Assembly (NCBI GenBank): GCA_027030435.1
Contig: JALVEX010000118.1
Coordinates: forward strand, 1 to 36,890
Direction of reading: 5' to 3'
Length of the DNA: 36,890 nucleotides
Origin: Paracoccaceae bacterium
GTDB lineage: Bacteria > Pseudomonadota > Alphaproteobacteria > Rhodobacterales > Rhodobacteraceae
How positions within the stretch are numbered: position 1 is the first letter of the stretch; every line of letters begins with the position of its first letter. Below are positions 17,422 through 24,930 of the stretch, piece by piece. The position numbers and the translations under genes were made by a program. The notes below the pieces were generated by a model that saw only the letters and a list, made by a program, of their open reading frames with translations, did no database searches and had not been told where the DNA came from.

Positions 17422-17892
17422 TCAGGCGCGGTGATAGGGCGCGCCCGCCAGAATGGAGGAAGCGCGATAGAGCTGTTCGCTCAGCATCACCCGCGCCAGC
17501 ATGTGCGGCCAGACCATACTTCCGAACGATAGCCTGAAATTCGCCTTGTCGCGCAGTTCGGGCAGGAGCCCGTCGGCACCGCCGATGAGAAAGGCGAGAT
17601 CGCCGCGCCCCTCGTCGCGCCAGCCGGCGATGCGCCCGGCGAAATCGGGCGAGGAGAGCAGCTTGCCGCGTTCGTCCAAAGCGCAGATCACGGCGCCCTT
17701 GGGTATCACCCGCCCAAGCAGCTCCGCTTCCTCGCGCATTCCGCCCCCCTTGCGTGCCTCCACCTCATGCACCGCGACAGGCCCGAGGCCGAGCGCGCGC
17801 CCGCTGCGTTCGAAACGGTGCAGGTAATCCTCGATCAATTCCCGCTCCGGGCCGCCCCTGAGGCGCCCCACGGCGCAGATATGCAGCCGCAT
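17422..17892 (-). CDS. rlmH: 23S rRNA (pseudouridine-1915-N3) methyltransferase
   Basis: A 156-residue SPOUT-class methyltransferase that modifies pseudouridine 1915 in helix 69 of 23S rRNA. It starts MRLHICAVGRL, contains ICALDERGKLLSSPDFA, the SAM-knot sequence FLIGGADGL and the C-terminal MLSEQLYRA...YHRA that closes nearly all RlmH proteins. It lies three bases after rsfS on the same strand, the usual arrangement in alphaproteobacteria, linking two late ribosome functions. Confidence 0.96.
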   Translation of the reverse strand: MRLHICAVGRLRGGPERELIEDYLHRFERSGRALGLGPVAVHEVEARKGGGMREEAELLGRVIPKGAVICALDERGKLLSSPDFAGRIAGWRDEGRGDLAFLIGGADGLLPELRDKANFRLSFGSMVWPHMLARVMLSEQLYRASSILAGAPYHRA

Positions 17893-17895
17893 CCC

Positions 17896-18291
17896 TCAGG
17901 CGGAGGCGCCGGGCGCACCCGATTGCCACATCTTTTCAAGCTGATAGAAAGCCCGCACTTCCGGGCGGAAAACATGCACGATCACATCGCCCGCATCGAT
18001 CAGCACCCAATCGCCCTGATCCTGGCCCTCCACCTTGCAGCGGTAGCCAAGAAGCTCCTTCAGGCGATCCACGAGCTTTTCCGATATGGCGGAAACCTGA
18101 CGCGTGGAGCGGCCAGAGCAGATCACCATGTAATCGGCGATCTCCGATTTTCCGTGCAGATCGATGGTGACGGCATCTTCCGCCTTGTCACTTTCCAGGG
18201 ATTTCAGAATGCGCTTCAGCAGCTTCTCGCTGGAAACATCCACTGGCGCGCCCGCTCCGGCAACGCCAGGCATGGCCTCTTGTGCGGCCAT
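17896..18291 (-). CDS. rsfS: Ribosomal silencing factor RsfS (start uncertain)
   Basis: Binds uL14 on the large subunit and blocks joining with the small subunit, lowering translation in starvation. Family sequences are clear: LLKRILKSLESDKAEDAVTI, GKSEIADYMVICSGRSTRQV, WVLIDAGDVIVHVF and RAFYQLEKMW. The coordinates use the ATG at 18289-18291 (131 residues), which has no ribosome binding site. A near-ideal AAGGAGGG stands 7 bases before an in-frame CTG at 18307-18309, and a GTG occurs at 18331-18333. The true start may therefore be the CTG, six residues longer. It is the first gene of the rsfS-rlmH-gpmI-envC-ctpA-rppH run. Confidence 0.9.
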   Translation of the reverse strand: MAAQEAMPGVAGAGAPVDVSSEKLLKRILKSLESDKAEDAVTIDLHGKSEIADYMVICSGRSTRQVSAISEKLVDRLKELLGYRCKVEGQDQGDWVLIDAGDVIVHVFRPEVRAFYQLEKMWQSGAPGASA

Positions 18292-18309
18292 ATCGGCTGA
18301 GTGAGACAG

Positions 18310-18842
18310 GGTTTTCCCTCCTTCATAGCACACCGGAAAATCGCCCCGGTGCAGGCCTGAACTGAAAATAGCATCGGCTCGCGGAAATCTCAATCACGCC
18401 GGAAGATACCAAAATGACATTCCAATCAGCACGTCGTGTTTTCATCCCTGCCCAGCATGGTTCGGCCACGGAAGCGGGGATCATCACCCGCCCCTTTCCC
18501 ATCCCGCCATGATCCTGCCTCCGATCCGCCGATACAGCCGATCCAATCTGTACAGGCATGCCGGATATTTCAGCGCCCTGCGAGGCCCAGCCTGCCGCGG
18601 GATCATGAGCGAGCGCGGCGCGGGCAGGCATGGCCGCCCAGCGCCTGAGGATATCGATCCGTTTGCCTTGCCCCAGCGCGATGCAGATAGTAAATCGCTT
18701 GCATGATTCTTGTTTTCGACATGGATGACCGCGCGCGCCTGCCCTGGCGATTCTTCGGCGCGTCTCTCTCTGTGCTGGCCCGCCCGTGAGGCGCGGCCCC
18801 CTGAATCCATCCGCACAGCCTGACAATCACGGGAGAGGACCA
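18310..18842. other. Divergent intergenic region rsfS / leuC
   Basis: About 530 bases without a convincing gene. It must contain the rsfS operon promoter (minus) and the leuC promoter (plus). Seen: a candidate leuC promoter at 18663-18691; a GC-rich imperfect hairpin around 18590-18636 (GCCTGCC with GGCAGGC); a 28-codon frame at 18703-18789 between the candidate promoter and leuC, with no ribosome binding site and only four Leu codons, so not a convincing leucine leader peptide; and a 32-codon frame opening with ATG at 18416. No T-box or riboswitch was recognised. Confidence 0.5.
18663..18691 (+). promoter_or_regulatory. Candidate leuCD promoter
   Basis: TTGCCT (18663-18668) and GATAGT (18686-18691) are spaced by 17 bases, each matching the sigma-70 consensus at four of six positions. 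Transcription would begin near 18698 and leave a leader of about 145 bases before leuC. Confidence 0.35.
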
Positions 18843-20249
18843 ATGACCGCCCCGAAAACGCTTTATGACAAGATATGGGATGCCCATCTCGTCGAGGAAT
18901 CCGAAGATGGCACCAGCCTGATCTACATCGACCGTCACCTCGTGCATGAGGTTACCAGCCCGCAGGCCTTCGAAGGGCTGCGCATGGCCGGCCGCAAGGT
19001 GCGTGCGCCGGAGAAGACCATCGCCGTGCCCGATCACAACGTGCCCACCACGCCCGACCGCGAGAAAGGTATCGAAAACGAGGAAAGCCGCATCCAGGTG
19101 GAGGCGCTGGACAGGAACGCGCGCGAATTCGGCATCCACTACTATCCGGTCAATGACATCCGCCAGGGAATCGTGCATATCGTCGGCCCCGAACAGGGCT
19201 GGACGCTTCCTGGCATGACTGTCGTCTGCGGCGACAGCCACACCGCCACCCACGGCGCCTTCGGAGCCCTCGCCCATGGGATCGGCACCTCGGAGGTGGA
19301 GCATGTGCTCGCCACCCAGACCCTGATCCAGAAGAAATCGAAGAACATGAAGGTGGAGATCACGGGCAGGCTCCAGCCCGGCGTTACCGCCAAGGATGTG
19401 ACCCTTGCCATCATTGGCGCCACCGGCACAGCGGGCGGCACCGGCCATGTGATCGAATATTGCGGCGACGTGATCCGCGATCTTTCCATGGAAGGGCGCA
19501 TGACGGTCTGCAACATGGCGATCGAAGGCGGCGCCCGCGCCGGGCTGATCGCGCCCGACGAAAAGACATTCGAATACATCAAGGGCCGCCCCCACGCCCC
19601 GAAGGGCGCGCAATGGGAAGCGGCGATGGCCTGGTGGCAGACGCTGTTTACCGATGAGGATGCGGAATTCGACAAGGTGGTGACACTGAAAGGCGAGGAT
19701 ATCGCGCCCGTCGTCACCTGGGGCACGAGCCCCGAGGATGTGCTGCCGATCACCGCCGAGGTGCCCGATCCCGAGAGCTTCGAGGGCGGCAAGGTGGATG
19801 CCGCACGCCGGGCGCTTGAATACATGGGGCTGAAGCCGGGCCAGAAGCTCACCGATATCGAGATCGATACCGTATTCATCGGCTCCTGCACCAACGGGCG
19901 CATCGAGGATCTGCGCGCCGCGGCCGAGATCCTGAAGGGGAAGAAGATCAAGGAAGGCATCCGCGCCATGGTGGTGCCAGGCTCGGGGCTGGTGCGTGCC
20001 CAGGCCGAGGAGGAGGGGCTGGCGCAGATCTTCATAGATGCCGGTTTCGAATGGCGCCTCGCGGGCTGCTCCATGTGCCTTGCCATGAACCCCGATCAGC
20101 TTTCCCCCGGCGAGCGCTGCGCCGCCACCTCTAACCGTAATTTCGAGGGCCGGCAGGGGAAGGGCGGGCGCACCCATCTGATGAGCCCCGCCATGGCCGC
20201 CGCCGCGGCAATCACCGGCCGGCTCACCGACGTGCGCGAATTGATGTAA
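18843..20249 (+). CDS. leuC: 3-isopropylmalate dehydratase large subunit
   Basis: With LeuD it isomerises 2- to 3-isopropylmalate in leucine synthesis. At 468 residues it is full length. The aconitase-family features are present: the substrate region DHNVPTT, VCGDSHTATHGAFG, and the [4Fe-4S] cysteines in GSCTNGR and AGCSMCLAMN. The ATG at 18843-18845 has GGGAGAGGA upstream; the open frame extends farther back but without homology. leuD follows after 11 bases, so the two subunits are co-translated in one operon. Confidence 0.97.
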   Translation: MTAPKTLYDKIWDAHLVEESEDGTSLIYIDRHLVHEVTSPQAFEGLRMAGRKVRAPEKTIAVPDHNVPTTPDREKGIENEESRIQVEALDRNAREFGIHYYPVNDIRQGIVHIVGPEQGWTLPGMTVVCGDSHTATHGAFGALAHGIGTSEVEHVLATQTLIQKKSKNMKVEITGRLQPGVTAKDVTLAIIGATGTAGGTGHVIEYCGDVIRDLSMEGRMTVCNMAIEGGARAGLIAPDEKTFEYIKGRPHAPKGAQWEAAMAWWQTLFTDEDAEFDKVVTLKGEDIAPVVTWGTSPEDVLPITAEVPDPESFEGGKVDAARRALEYMGLKPGQKLTDIEIDTVFIGSCTNGRIEDLRAAAEILKGKKIKEGIRAMVVPGSGLVRAQAEEEGLAQIFIDAGFEWRLAGCSMCLAMNPDQLSPGERCAATSNRNFEGRQGKGGRTHLMSPAMAAAAAITGRLTDVRELM

Positions 20250-20260
20250 GGATTGCAAAG

Positions 20261-20866
20261 ATGGAAAAGTTCACCACCCTCACCGGCGTTGCCGCCCCGC
20301 TGCCGCTGATCAATGTCGATACCGACATGATCATCCCCAAGCAGTTCCTGAAAACCATCAAGCGGTCGGGGCTCGGAAAGAACCTGTTTGACGAGATGCG
20401 CTATCTCGAGGACGGCAGCGAAAACCCGGATTTCGTGCTGAACAAGCCCGCCTACCGCAATGCCGAAATCCTGATCGCAGGCGAGAATTTCGGCTGCGGC
20501 TCCTCGCGCGAACATGCCCCCTGGGCACTCTTGGATTTCGGCATCCGCTGCATCATCGCGCCGAGCTTTGCCGACATCTTCTACAACAACTGCTTCAAGA
20601 ACGGCATCCTGCCGATCGTGCTTCCTCAGGAGCAGGTTGACGAATTGATGCGCGAAGCCGAAAAGGGCGAGAATGCGCGCATGACGGTGGATCTCGAGAA
20701 TCAGGAAATAACCACCTCGGAGGGCAAGACCTTCCGATTCGAGATCGATTCCTTCAAGAAACATTGCCTGCTCGAAGGGCTGGATGATATCGCGCTCACC
20801 ATGGCCAGGATCGACTCGATCGCCGAATATGAACGCAAGATGGCGCTTGAAAGGCCTTGGGTCTAG
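20261..20866 (+). CDS. leuD: 3-isopropylmalate dehydratase small subunit
   Basis: A 201-residue partner of LeuC supplying the swivelling domain. Typical sequences: LPLINVDTDMIIPKQFLKTI, GENFGCGSSREHAPWAL (active-site loop), IIAPSFADIFYNNCFKNGILP. The ATG follows TAAGGATTGCAAAG, giving a ribosome binding site that starts at the leuC stop. A strong terminator follows 39 bases after the stop, so leuCD forms its own unit, separate from leuB downstream. Confidence 0.97.
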   Translation: MEKFTTLTGVAAPLPLINVDTDMIIPKQFLKTIKRSGLGKNLFDEMRYLEDGSENPDFVLNKPAYRNAEILIAGENFGCGSSREHAPWALLDFGIRCIIAPSFADIFYNNCFKNGILPIVLPQEQVDELMREAEKGENARMTVDLENQEITTSEGKTFRFEIDSFKKHCLLEGLDDIALTMARIDSIAEYERKMALERPWV

Positions 20867-20905
20867 ACCATTAGCGTTTCCAGGAAAACCCAGCACAAGA
20901 TGTTG

Positions 20906-20934
20906 AGAGGCCCGATTTTCCGGGCCTCTTTTTA
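20906..20934 (+). terminator. Intrinsic terminator of leuCD
   Basis: A perfect 9-bp stem AGAGGCCCG (20906-20914) / CGGGCCTCT (20921-20929), 6-base loop, runs straight into a run of five T. It closes the leuCD unit. Confidence 0.9.
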
Positions 20935-21020
20935 CTGAAAAATTGATGCAAAGTCGCACCAGTTTGAACACGAAAATGCCCAAATGGTCACGTCTTTATT
21001 AACTCCGAAAAAAGGGTGTC

Positions 21021-21073
21021 ATAGACAGGAAGCTCCCTATAGTGGATTGATTTTCTGTCTATACAACTATAGG
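21021..21073 (+). promoter_or_regulatory. Interleaved inverted repeats and probable promoter before membrane protein gene
   Basis: This AT-richer stretch holds two interleaved inverted repeats: ATAGACAG (21021-21028) with CTGTCTAT (21055-21062), and CCTATAG (21036-21042) with CTATAGG (21067-21073). TATAGT at 21038-21043 and TATAGG at 21068-21073 are possible -10 boxes; TTGATT at 21047-21052 is a possible -35. The arrangement fits a regulated promoter with two operator half-site pairs, or an RNA with alternative folds. The regulator is unknown. Confidence 0.45.
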
Positions 21074-21096
21074 TTTAGTAGTGAAGGGTCGGGGCC

Positions 21097-22047
21097 ATGG
21101 GCAAAATGAAAATGGCCCATCATCAAAAGATGGGACGCATGGGTAACGATATCGACATGGACGAACGGGAGAAAACTGTTCTGGATTGGTTTGAAGGCAA
21201 GGGAGAGAAGATCTCCCGCCTGGCCGGCGCCGTCATCCGGGCATTGCTCGTCGTTCTTCTGGTTTCCATTCCTTCCGTGCTTCTGCCCGGCGTCAGCACC
21301 GACACCGCACAGATGGTCGCTCTGATCGCGATCTTCGCGGCTGCGCTCACGATTTTCGAATATGCCTCCACATATCCCAGCCTCGTTGAGTTCCGCGATG
21401 CTCCGCCTTTCAACCGGGTGCGTTTCGTTTCCCTGTTCATCACGGTCTTCCTGCTGACGGTAATCGTGCGCGGCACCATCGAGCCCACCACGCTCACCCG
21501 ATTCGTGACGGCCGTGGGCAGCCTCATAGGCCAGGCAATCGATTTTCCCTACAGCCCGGTGCGCCTGATCGTGCTGATGCTGCCGGAAAATACCTCCGTC
21601 GAACACATGATCCTGATCCGCACCGCGGCTGGCATCAGCTACCTGATCTCACTGCTCACGCTGGCGATCTTCCTCATCCTGATCCGCATTCAGGGATGGC
21701 CGAATTCCGGCAAGCCTTTCAATGTCTGGGTCAACATGCCGACATTCGATCCCACTGCCGGGGGGGATGTGGTGGCACGGCTGATCAGGGATGCAAGACT
21801 CAACATCATCCTCGGCTTCCTCCTGCCCTTCCTCATCCCGGCAACGGTAAAGGCTGCATCAAGCGTATTCGTGCCCTTTACCCTTGACTCCCCGCAAACT
21901 CTGATCTGGACAATGTCGGCATGGGCATTTCTTCCGGCAAGCCTGTTCATGCGAGGCATGGCCATGGGCCGCGTCGCCGACATGATCAAGGAAAAGCGCC
22001 GCTTCGAAAACGGCGAATACGGGCAGGATGGCCTGCAGCCTGCCTGA
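21097..22047 (+). CDS. Conserved multi-pass membrane protein of unknown function
   Basis: A 316-residue protein that I do not recognise by family. After a charged, Met/Lys/His-rich N-terminus (residues 1-43) it has about six hydrophobic segments, near residues 44-64, 70-88, 110-128, 177-198, 244-262 and 270-292, and a charged C-terminus (KEKRRFENGEYG). The cytoplasmic or periplasmic loop RIQGWPNSGKPFNVWVNMPTF may be functional. It has its own probable promoter after the leuCD terminator, and overlaps the next gene's reading frame. The ATG at 21097 lies after GAAGGGTCGGGG; ATGs at residues 5, 12 and 15 are alternatives. Confidence 0.75.
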   Translation: MGKMKMAHHQKMGRMGNDIDMDEREKTVLDWFEGKGEKISRLAGAVIRALLVVLLVSIPSVLLPGVSTDTAQMVALIAIFAAALTIFEYASTYPSLVEFRDAPPFNRVRFVSLFITVFLLTVIVRGTIEPTTLTRFVTAVGSLIGQAIDFPYSPVRLIVLMLPENTSVEHMILIRTAAGISYLISLLTLAIFLILIRIQGWPNSGKPFNVWVNMPTFDPTAGGDVVARLIRDARLNIILGFLLPFLIPATVKAASSVFVPFTLDSPQTLIWTMSAWAFLPASLFMRGMAMGRVADMIKEKRRFENGEYGQDGLQPA

Positions 22048-23231
22048 ACGCACTCATCCTTTGGGCAGGCCTGCTCACATGGGCCTGCCTGCCCGCATTA
22101 GCCGCCAGCGAAAAACCGATCCGCATTGCAACCTTCAATACCGGGCTCTCCGCCAAAGGCCCCGGGCTCCTGCTGCGCGATATCATGAAGGGCAAGGATC
22201 CCCGTGTCCGTGAAATCGTCCGCGTGATCGCTGAAGCCTCGCCTGATGCCATCCTGCTGACGAATTTTGACTGGGATCTGGAAAACCGGGCCCTCTCGGC
22301 CCTTTCGATGCGCCTCGGCGATGCCGGCATCTCCTATCAATACCTCTTCGCCTTCAGGCCGAATACAGGTCTGCGCAGCGGCCTTGATCTCGACGGAGAC
22401 GGCCGCACCAATGGACCGGGGGATGCCCAGGGCTTTGGCCGCTTCACGGGTGAGGGCGGCATGGCCATCCTCTCGCGGCTGCCGATCCGGGCCGATCTGG
22501 CGGAAGATCATTCCGCTTTCCTGTGGAAGGATCTGCCCTTCGCCGAGGTGCCCCGAAAGGGGGGCAGGCCCTTTCCATCACCCGAGGCCCGCGAGATCCA
22601 GCGCCTTTCCAGCACCGGGCACTGGGTCGTTCCCGTCGTCCTGCCTGATGGGCGCCTTCTGCGCCTCATGGCCTTTCACGCCACGCCGCCCGTCTTCGAT
22701 GGCTCTGAAGATCTGAACGGCCTGCGCAATGCCGACGAGATCCGCTTCTGGCGGCACTATCTCGATGGCCGGATTCCCGGCGCAGGAAACGCCGGCGCCA
22801 GCCCCCCCTTCGTGATCCTGGGCGACGCCAATCTCGATCCCGCGGATGGCCCCGGACGCCATGAGGCCATAATGGCCCTCCTCTCCGACCCCCGCCTCTG
22901 CGATCCTGCCCCGGCAAGCGGCGAAAGCGCGGCACTTTCGCGCCGGCAGGGGGGTGTAAACCGCGCTCACAAGGGCGATCCCCGCCATGATACGGGCGAT
23001 CTTCGCGATGATCCCGGCCCCGGCAACCTGCGGCTCGATTATCTTCTCCCCTCGGCCGATCTCGCAATCCGGGGGAGCGGGATGATCTGGCCGGATGCGG
23101 CCGCTTTCCAGGATCGCTCGCGCCACGCACTCATATGGGTAGATCTCGGTATTGCCGCAGGCGATGGGGCAAGCGGCGCGGCGGGCATATCGCGCGATAC
23201 ATGCGCCTCACAGGGCGCAGGCGGGCAATAA
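21921..23231 (+). CDS. Endonuclease/exonuclease/phosphatase-family protein (secreted; start unclear)
   Basis: The frame encodes an EEP-fold (DNase I/exonuclease III-like) protein. Visible: IRIATFNTGL (first strand and Asn), LTNFDWD, GEGGMAILSRLPI, MAFHATPP, VILGDANLDPADGPGRH (metal Asp and Asn) and the C-terminal LRLDYLLPS with a His in RHALIW. A hydrophobic export signal (NALILWAGLLTWACLPALAA) precedes the domain, so it is likely periplasmic or secreted. The start is a problem: the only canonical in-frame start before the domain is the ATG at 21921, 127 bases inside the preceding gene; a CTG at 22044-22046 overlaps that gene's stop as CTGA and would begin right at the signal peptide. The substrate is unknown (nucleic acid or a phosphoester). 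Confidence 0.8.
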   Translation: MGISSGKPVHARHGHGPRRRHDQGKAPLRKRRIRAGWPAACLNALILWAGLLTWACLPALAASEKPIRIATFNTGLSAKGPGLLLRDIMKGKDPRVREIVRVIAEASPDAILLTNFDWDLENRALSALSMRLGDAGISYQYLFAFRPNTGLRSGLDLDGDGRTNGPGDAQGFGRFTGEGGMAILSRLPIRADLAEDHSAFLWKDLPFAEVPRKGGRPFPSPEAREIQRLSSTGHWVVPVVLPDGRLLRLMAFHATPPVFDGSEDLNGLRNADEIRFWRHYLDGRIPGAGNAGASPPFVILGDANLDPADGPGRHEAIMALLSDPRLCDPAPASGESAALSRRQGGVNRAHKGDPRHDTGDLRDDPGPGNLRLDYLLPSADLAIRGSGMIWPDAAAFQDRSRHALIWVDLGIAAGDGASGAAGISRDTCASQGAGGQ

Positions 23232-23304
23232 TCCCGTAGCTGCGCTTGACCCTCCCCCGCGAGGCGGCTACCCCATGCCCGACAGATCAAACCCGGAGAA
23301 CCCC

Positions 23305-24411
23305 ATGGCAAACCCTTCGCTTCTCATCCTTCCCGGCGATGGCATCGGCCCCGAGATCATGGCCGAAGTGCACAAGATCATCGAATGGTTCGGCGCAAAA
23401 CGAGGCCTTCGCTTCGATGTCAGCGAAGATCTTGTCGGGGGGGCCGCCTACGATGCTCACGGCGTGCCGCTCACCGATGAAACCATGGCGAAGGCGCAGG
23501 AAGTTGATGCCGTGCTTCTCGGCGCCGTGGGCGGCCCGGCCTATGACGATCTCGATTTCTCGGTCAAGCCCGAGCGGGGGCTTTTGCGCCTGCGCAAGGA
23601 GATGGATCTCTTCGCCAACCTGCGCCCGGCGCAGTGCTTCGATGCGTTGGCCGATTTCTCGACCCTGAAGCCCGATGTGATTTCGGGCCTCGACATCATG
23701 ATCGTGCGCGAGCTGACATCCGGCAGCTATTTCGGAGAGCCGCGCGGCATCTTCGAGGAAAACGGCGAGCGGGTGGGCATCAACACCCAGCGCTATACCG
23801 AGGGCGAGATCGATCGGGTCGCCCGCGCCGCCTTCGATCTCGCGCGCAAGCGGGATCGGCGCGTGTGCTCGATGGAGAAGGCCAATGTGATGGAAAGCGG
23901 CATCCTGTGGCGCGAGGTGGTGCAGGCGGTGCGCGATGCCGATTATCCCGATATCGAGCTTTCGCACATGTATGCCGATGCCGGCGCGATGCAGCTCGTG
24001 CGCGATCCGAAGCAATTCGATGTGATCGTGACCGACAACCTCTTCGGCGATCTCCTTTCCGATGTTGCCGCCATGCTCACCGGATCGCTCGGGATGCTGC
24101 CCTCGGCAAGCCTCGGCGCGCCGATGGAAAACGGCCGGCCCAAGGCGCTCTACGAGCCTGTCCATGGCTCCGCCCCCGATATCGCCGGCCAGGGCAAGGC
24201 CAATCCCTGCGCCTGCATCCTCAGCTTCGCCATGGCGCTGCGCTATTCATTCGACCAGGGGGAAGAAGCGGATCGGCTGGAATCGGCGGTGGAAAACGTG
24301 CTCTCCAAGGGGCTGCGCACACCCGATCTGATGCAGAAGGAAGGGGCGAAGCCGGTCACCACATCAGAGATGGGTGATGCCGTCGTCGCAGCTCTTGAAG
24401 AAAGCCTCTGA
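23305..24411 (+). CDS. leuB: 3-isopropylmalate dehydrogenase
   Basis: Oxidatively decarboxylates 3-isopropylmalate with NAD+ in leucine synthesis. It is 368 residues, the family norm, from the ATG at 23305 (GGAG upstream); an ATG at 23275 is possible but non-homologous. Features: LLILPGDGIGPEIM at the N-terminus, LLRLRKEMDLFANLRPA (substrate Arg residues), IVRELTSGSYFGEPR, EKANVMESGILWREV, and VTDNLFGDLLSDVAAMLTGS with metal Asp residues. The NAD-binding EPVHGSAPDIAGQGKANP follows. It is separated from leuCD by two other genes and a terminator. Confidence 0.97.
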   Translation: MANPSLLILPGDGIGPEIMAEVHKIIEWFGAKRGLRFDVSEDLVGGAAYDAHGVPLTDETMAKAQEVDAVLLGAVGGPAYDDLDFSVKPERGLLRLRKEMDLFANLRPAQCFDALADFSTLKPDVISGLDIMIVRELTSGSYFGEPRGIFEENGERVGINTQRYTEGEIDRVARAAFDLARKRDRRVCSMEKANVMESGILWREVVQAVRDADYPDIELSHMYADAGAMQLVRDPKQFDVIVTDNLFGDLLSDVAAMLTGSLGMLPSASLGAPMENGRPKALYEPVHGSAPDIAGQGKANPCACILSFAMALRYSFDQGEEADRLESAVENVLSKGLRTPDLMQKEGAKPVTTSEMGDAVVAALEESL

Positions 24412-24464
24412 GGGAGAGAACGAGGGTAGCGCCGAACGCGCACGCTGAAACGGCTCAAAACCCT

Positions 24465-24492
24465 CTTGCAAAATCCAAAGACTCGGTATACC
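24465..24492 (+). promoter_or_regulatory. Candidate tRNA-Pro promoter
   Basis: CTTGCA (24465-24470) or TTGCAA one base later, and TATACC (24487-24492), spaced by 16 or 15 bases, sit 15 bases upstream of the tRNA 5' end. Transcription would start a few bases before the mature tRNA. Confidence 0.45.
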
Positions 24493-24507
24493 CGCCTTCC
24501 ACAGGTC

Positions 24508-24584
24508 CGGAGTGTAGCTCAGTCTGGTAGAGCACTGCCTTCGGGAGGCAGGGGCCGGAGGTTCGAATCCTCTCACTCCGACCA
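24508..24584 (+). tRNA. tRNA-Pro (anticodon CGG)
   Basis: A 77-base gene with a complete cloverleaf: acceptor arms CGGAGTG and CACTCCG, D arm GAGC-type stems around AGTCTGGTAGA, anticodon stem CTGCC/GGCAG with loop TTCGGGA (anticodon CGG at 24542-24544), T arm with GTTCGAAT, discriminator A and encoded CCA. Its 3' end faces the TIR/NTPase segment, making it a possible integration site. Confidence 0.97.
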
Positions 24585-24930
24585 ATAAATCAAATCCTTG
24601 TCGCGCCCGTTTCCGGCTCTCTTGGCCGAGTATCTTGGCGCTCGCCAGGATTTTTGGTCATCTTCTCTCTCATCCCTCCGTCATGAGATTCCCCTGCCGC
24701 CATCTGGAAATCCGGTTAAGGAAGCAGAAACATGGCCACCAGTGCCAAGATGGATGCTTCGAAGGAGAGGGGAATTGTATTGCGAGGTACCCGGATGCGG
24801 GGATACAAACATGGGACACGGACCAATGAAAACCCTCATTTCCTTTGTGAAGTGATTGAGGATTCGGCTCAACGTTGCGTCAGGGGGGCAGGCGACTTTC
24901 CGATGCCGGGGACGGGAGGAGTTTGATACT
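24585..24930. other. Region between tRNA-Pro and the TIR gene
   Basis: About 346 bases with less G/C-biased sequence than the rest and no convincing gene. A 64-codon frame at 24732-24926 has an AAGGAAG before its ATG, but its protein shows no recognisable features; a second frame at 24598-24855 depends on a TTG. This may be decayed DNA at the edge of the inserted segment and probably holds the TIR gene promoter, which I could not place. I saw no copy of the tRNA 3' end here or at the far side of the segment. Confidence 0.4.

Noticed and set aside
18703..18789. A 28-codon leader peptide controlling leuC by attenuation
   Set aside because: There are only four scattered Leu codons, no ribosome binding site, and no terminator/antiterminator pair before leuC.
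18603..20258. A 551-codon frame antisense to leuC
   Set aside because: leuC is unambiguous; the antisense product is low-complexity His/Gly/Ala-rich and has no recognisable domain.
24598..24855. An 85-codon frame after tRNA-Pro
   Set aside because: It needs a TTG start with no ribosome binding site and its product has no protein-like features.
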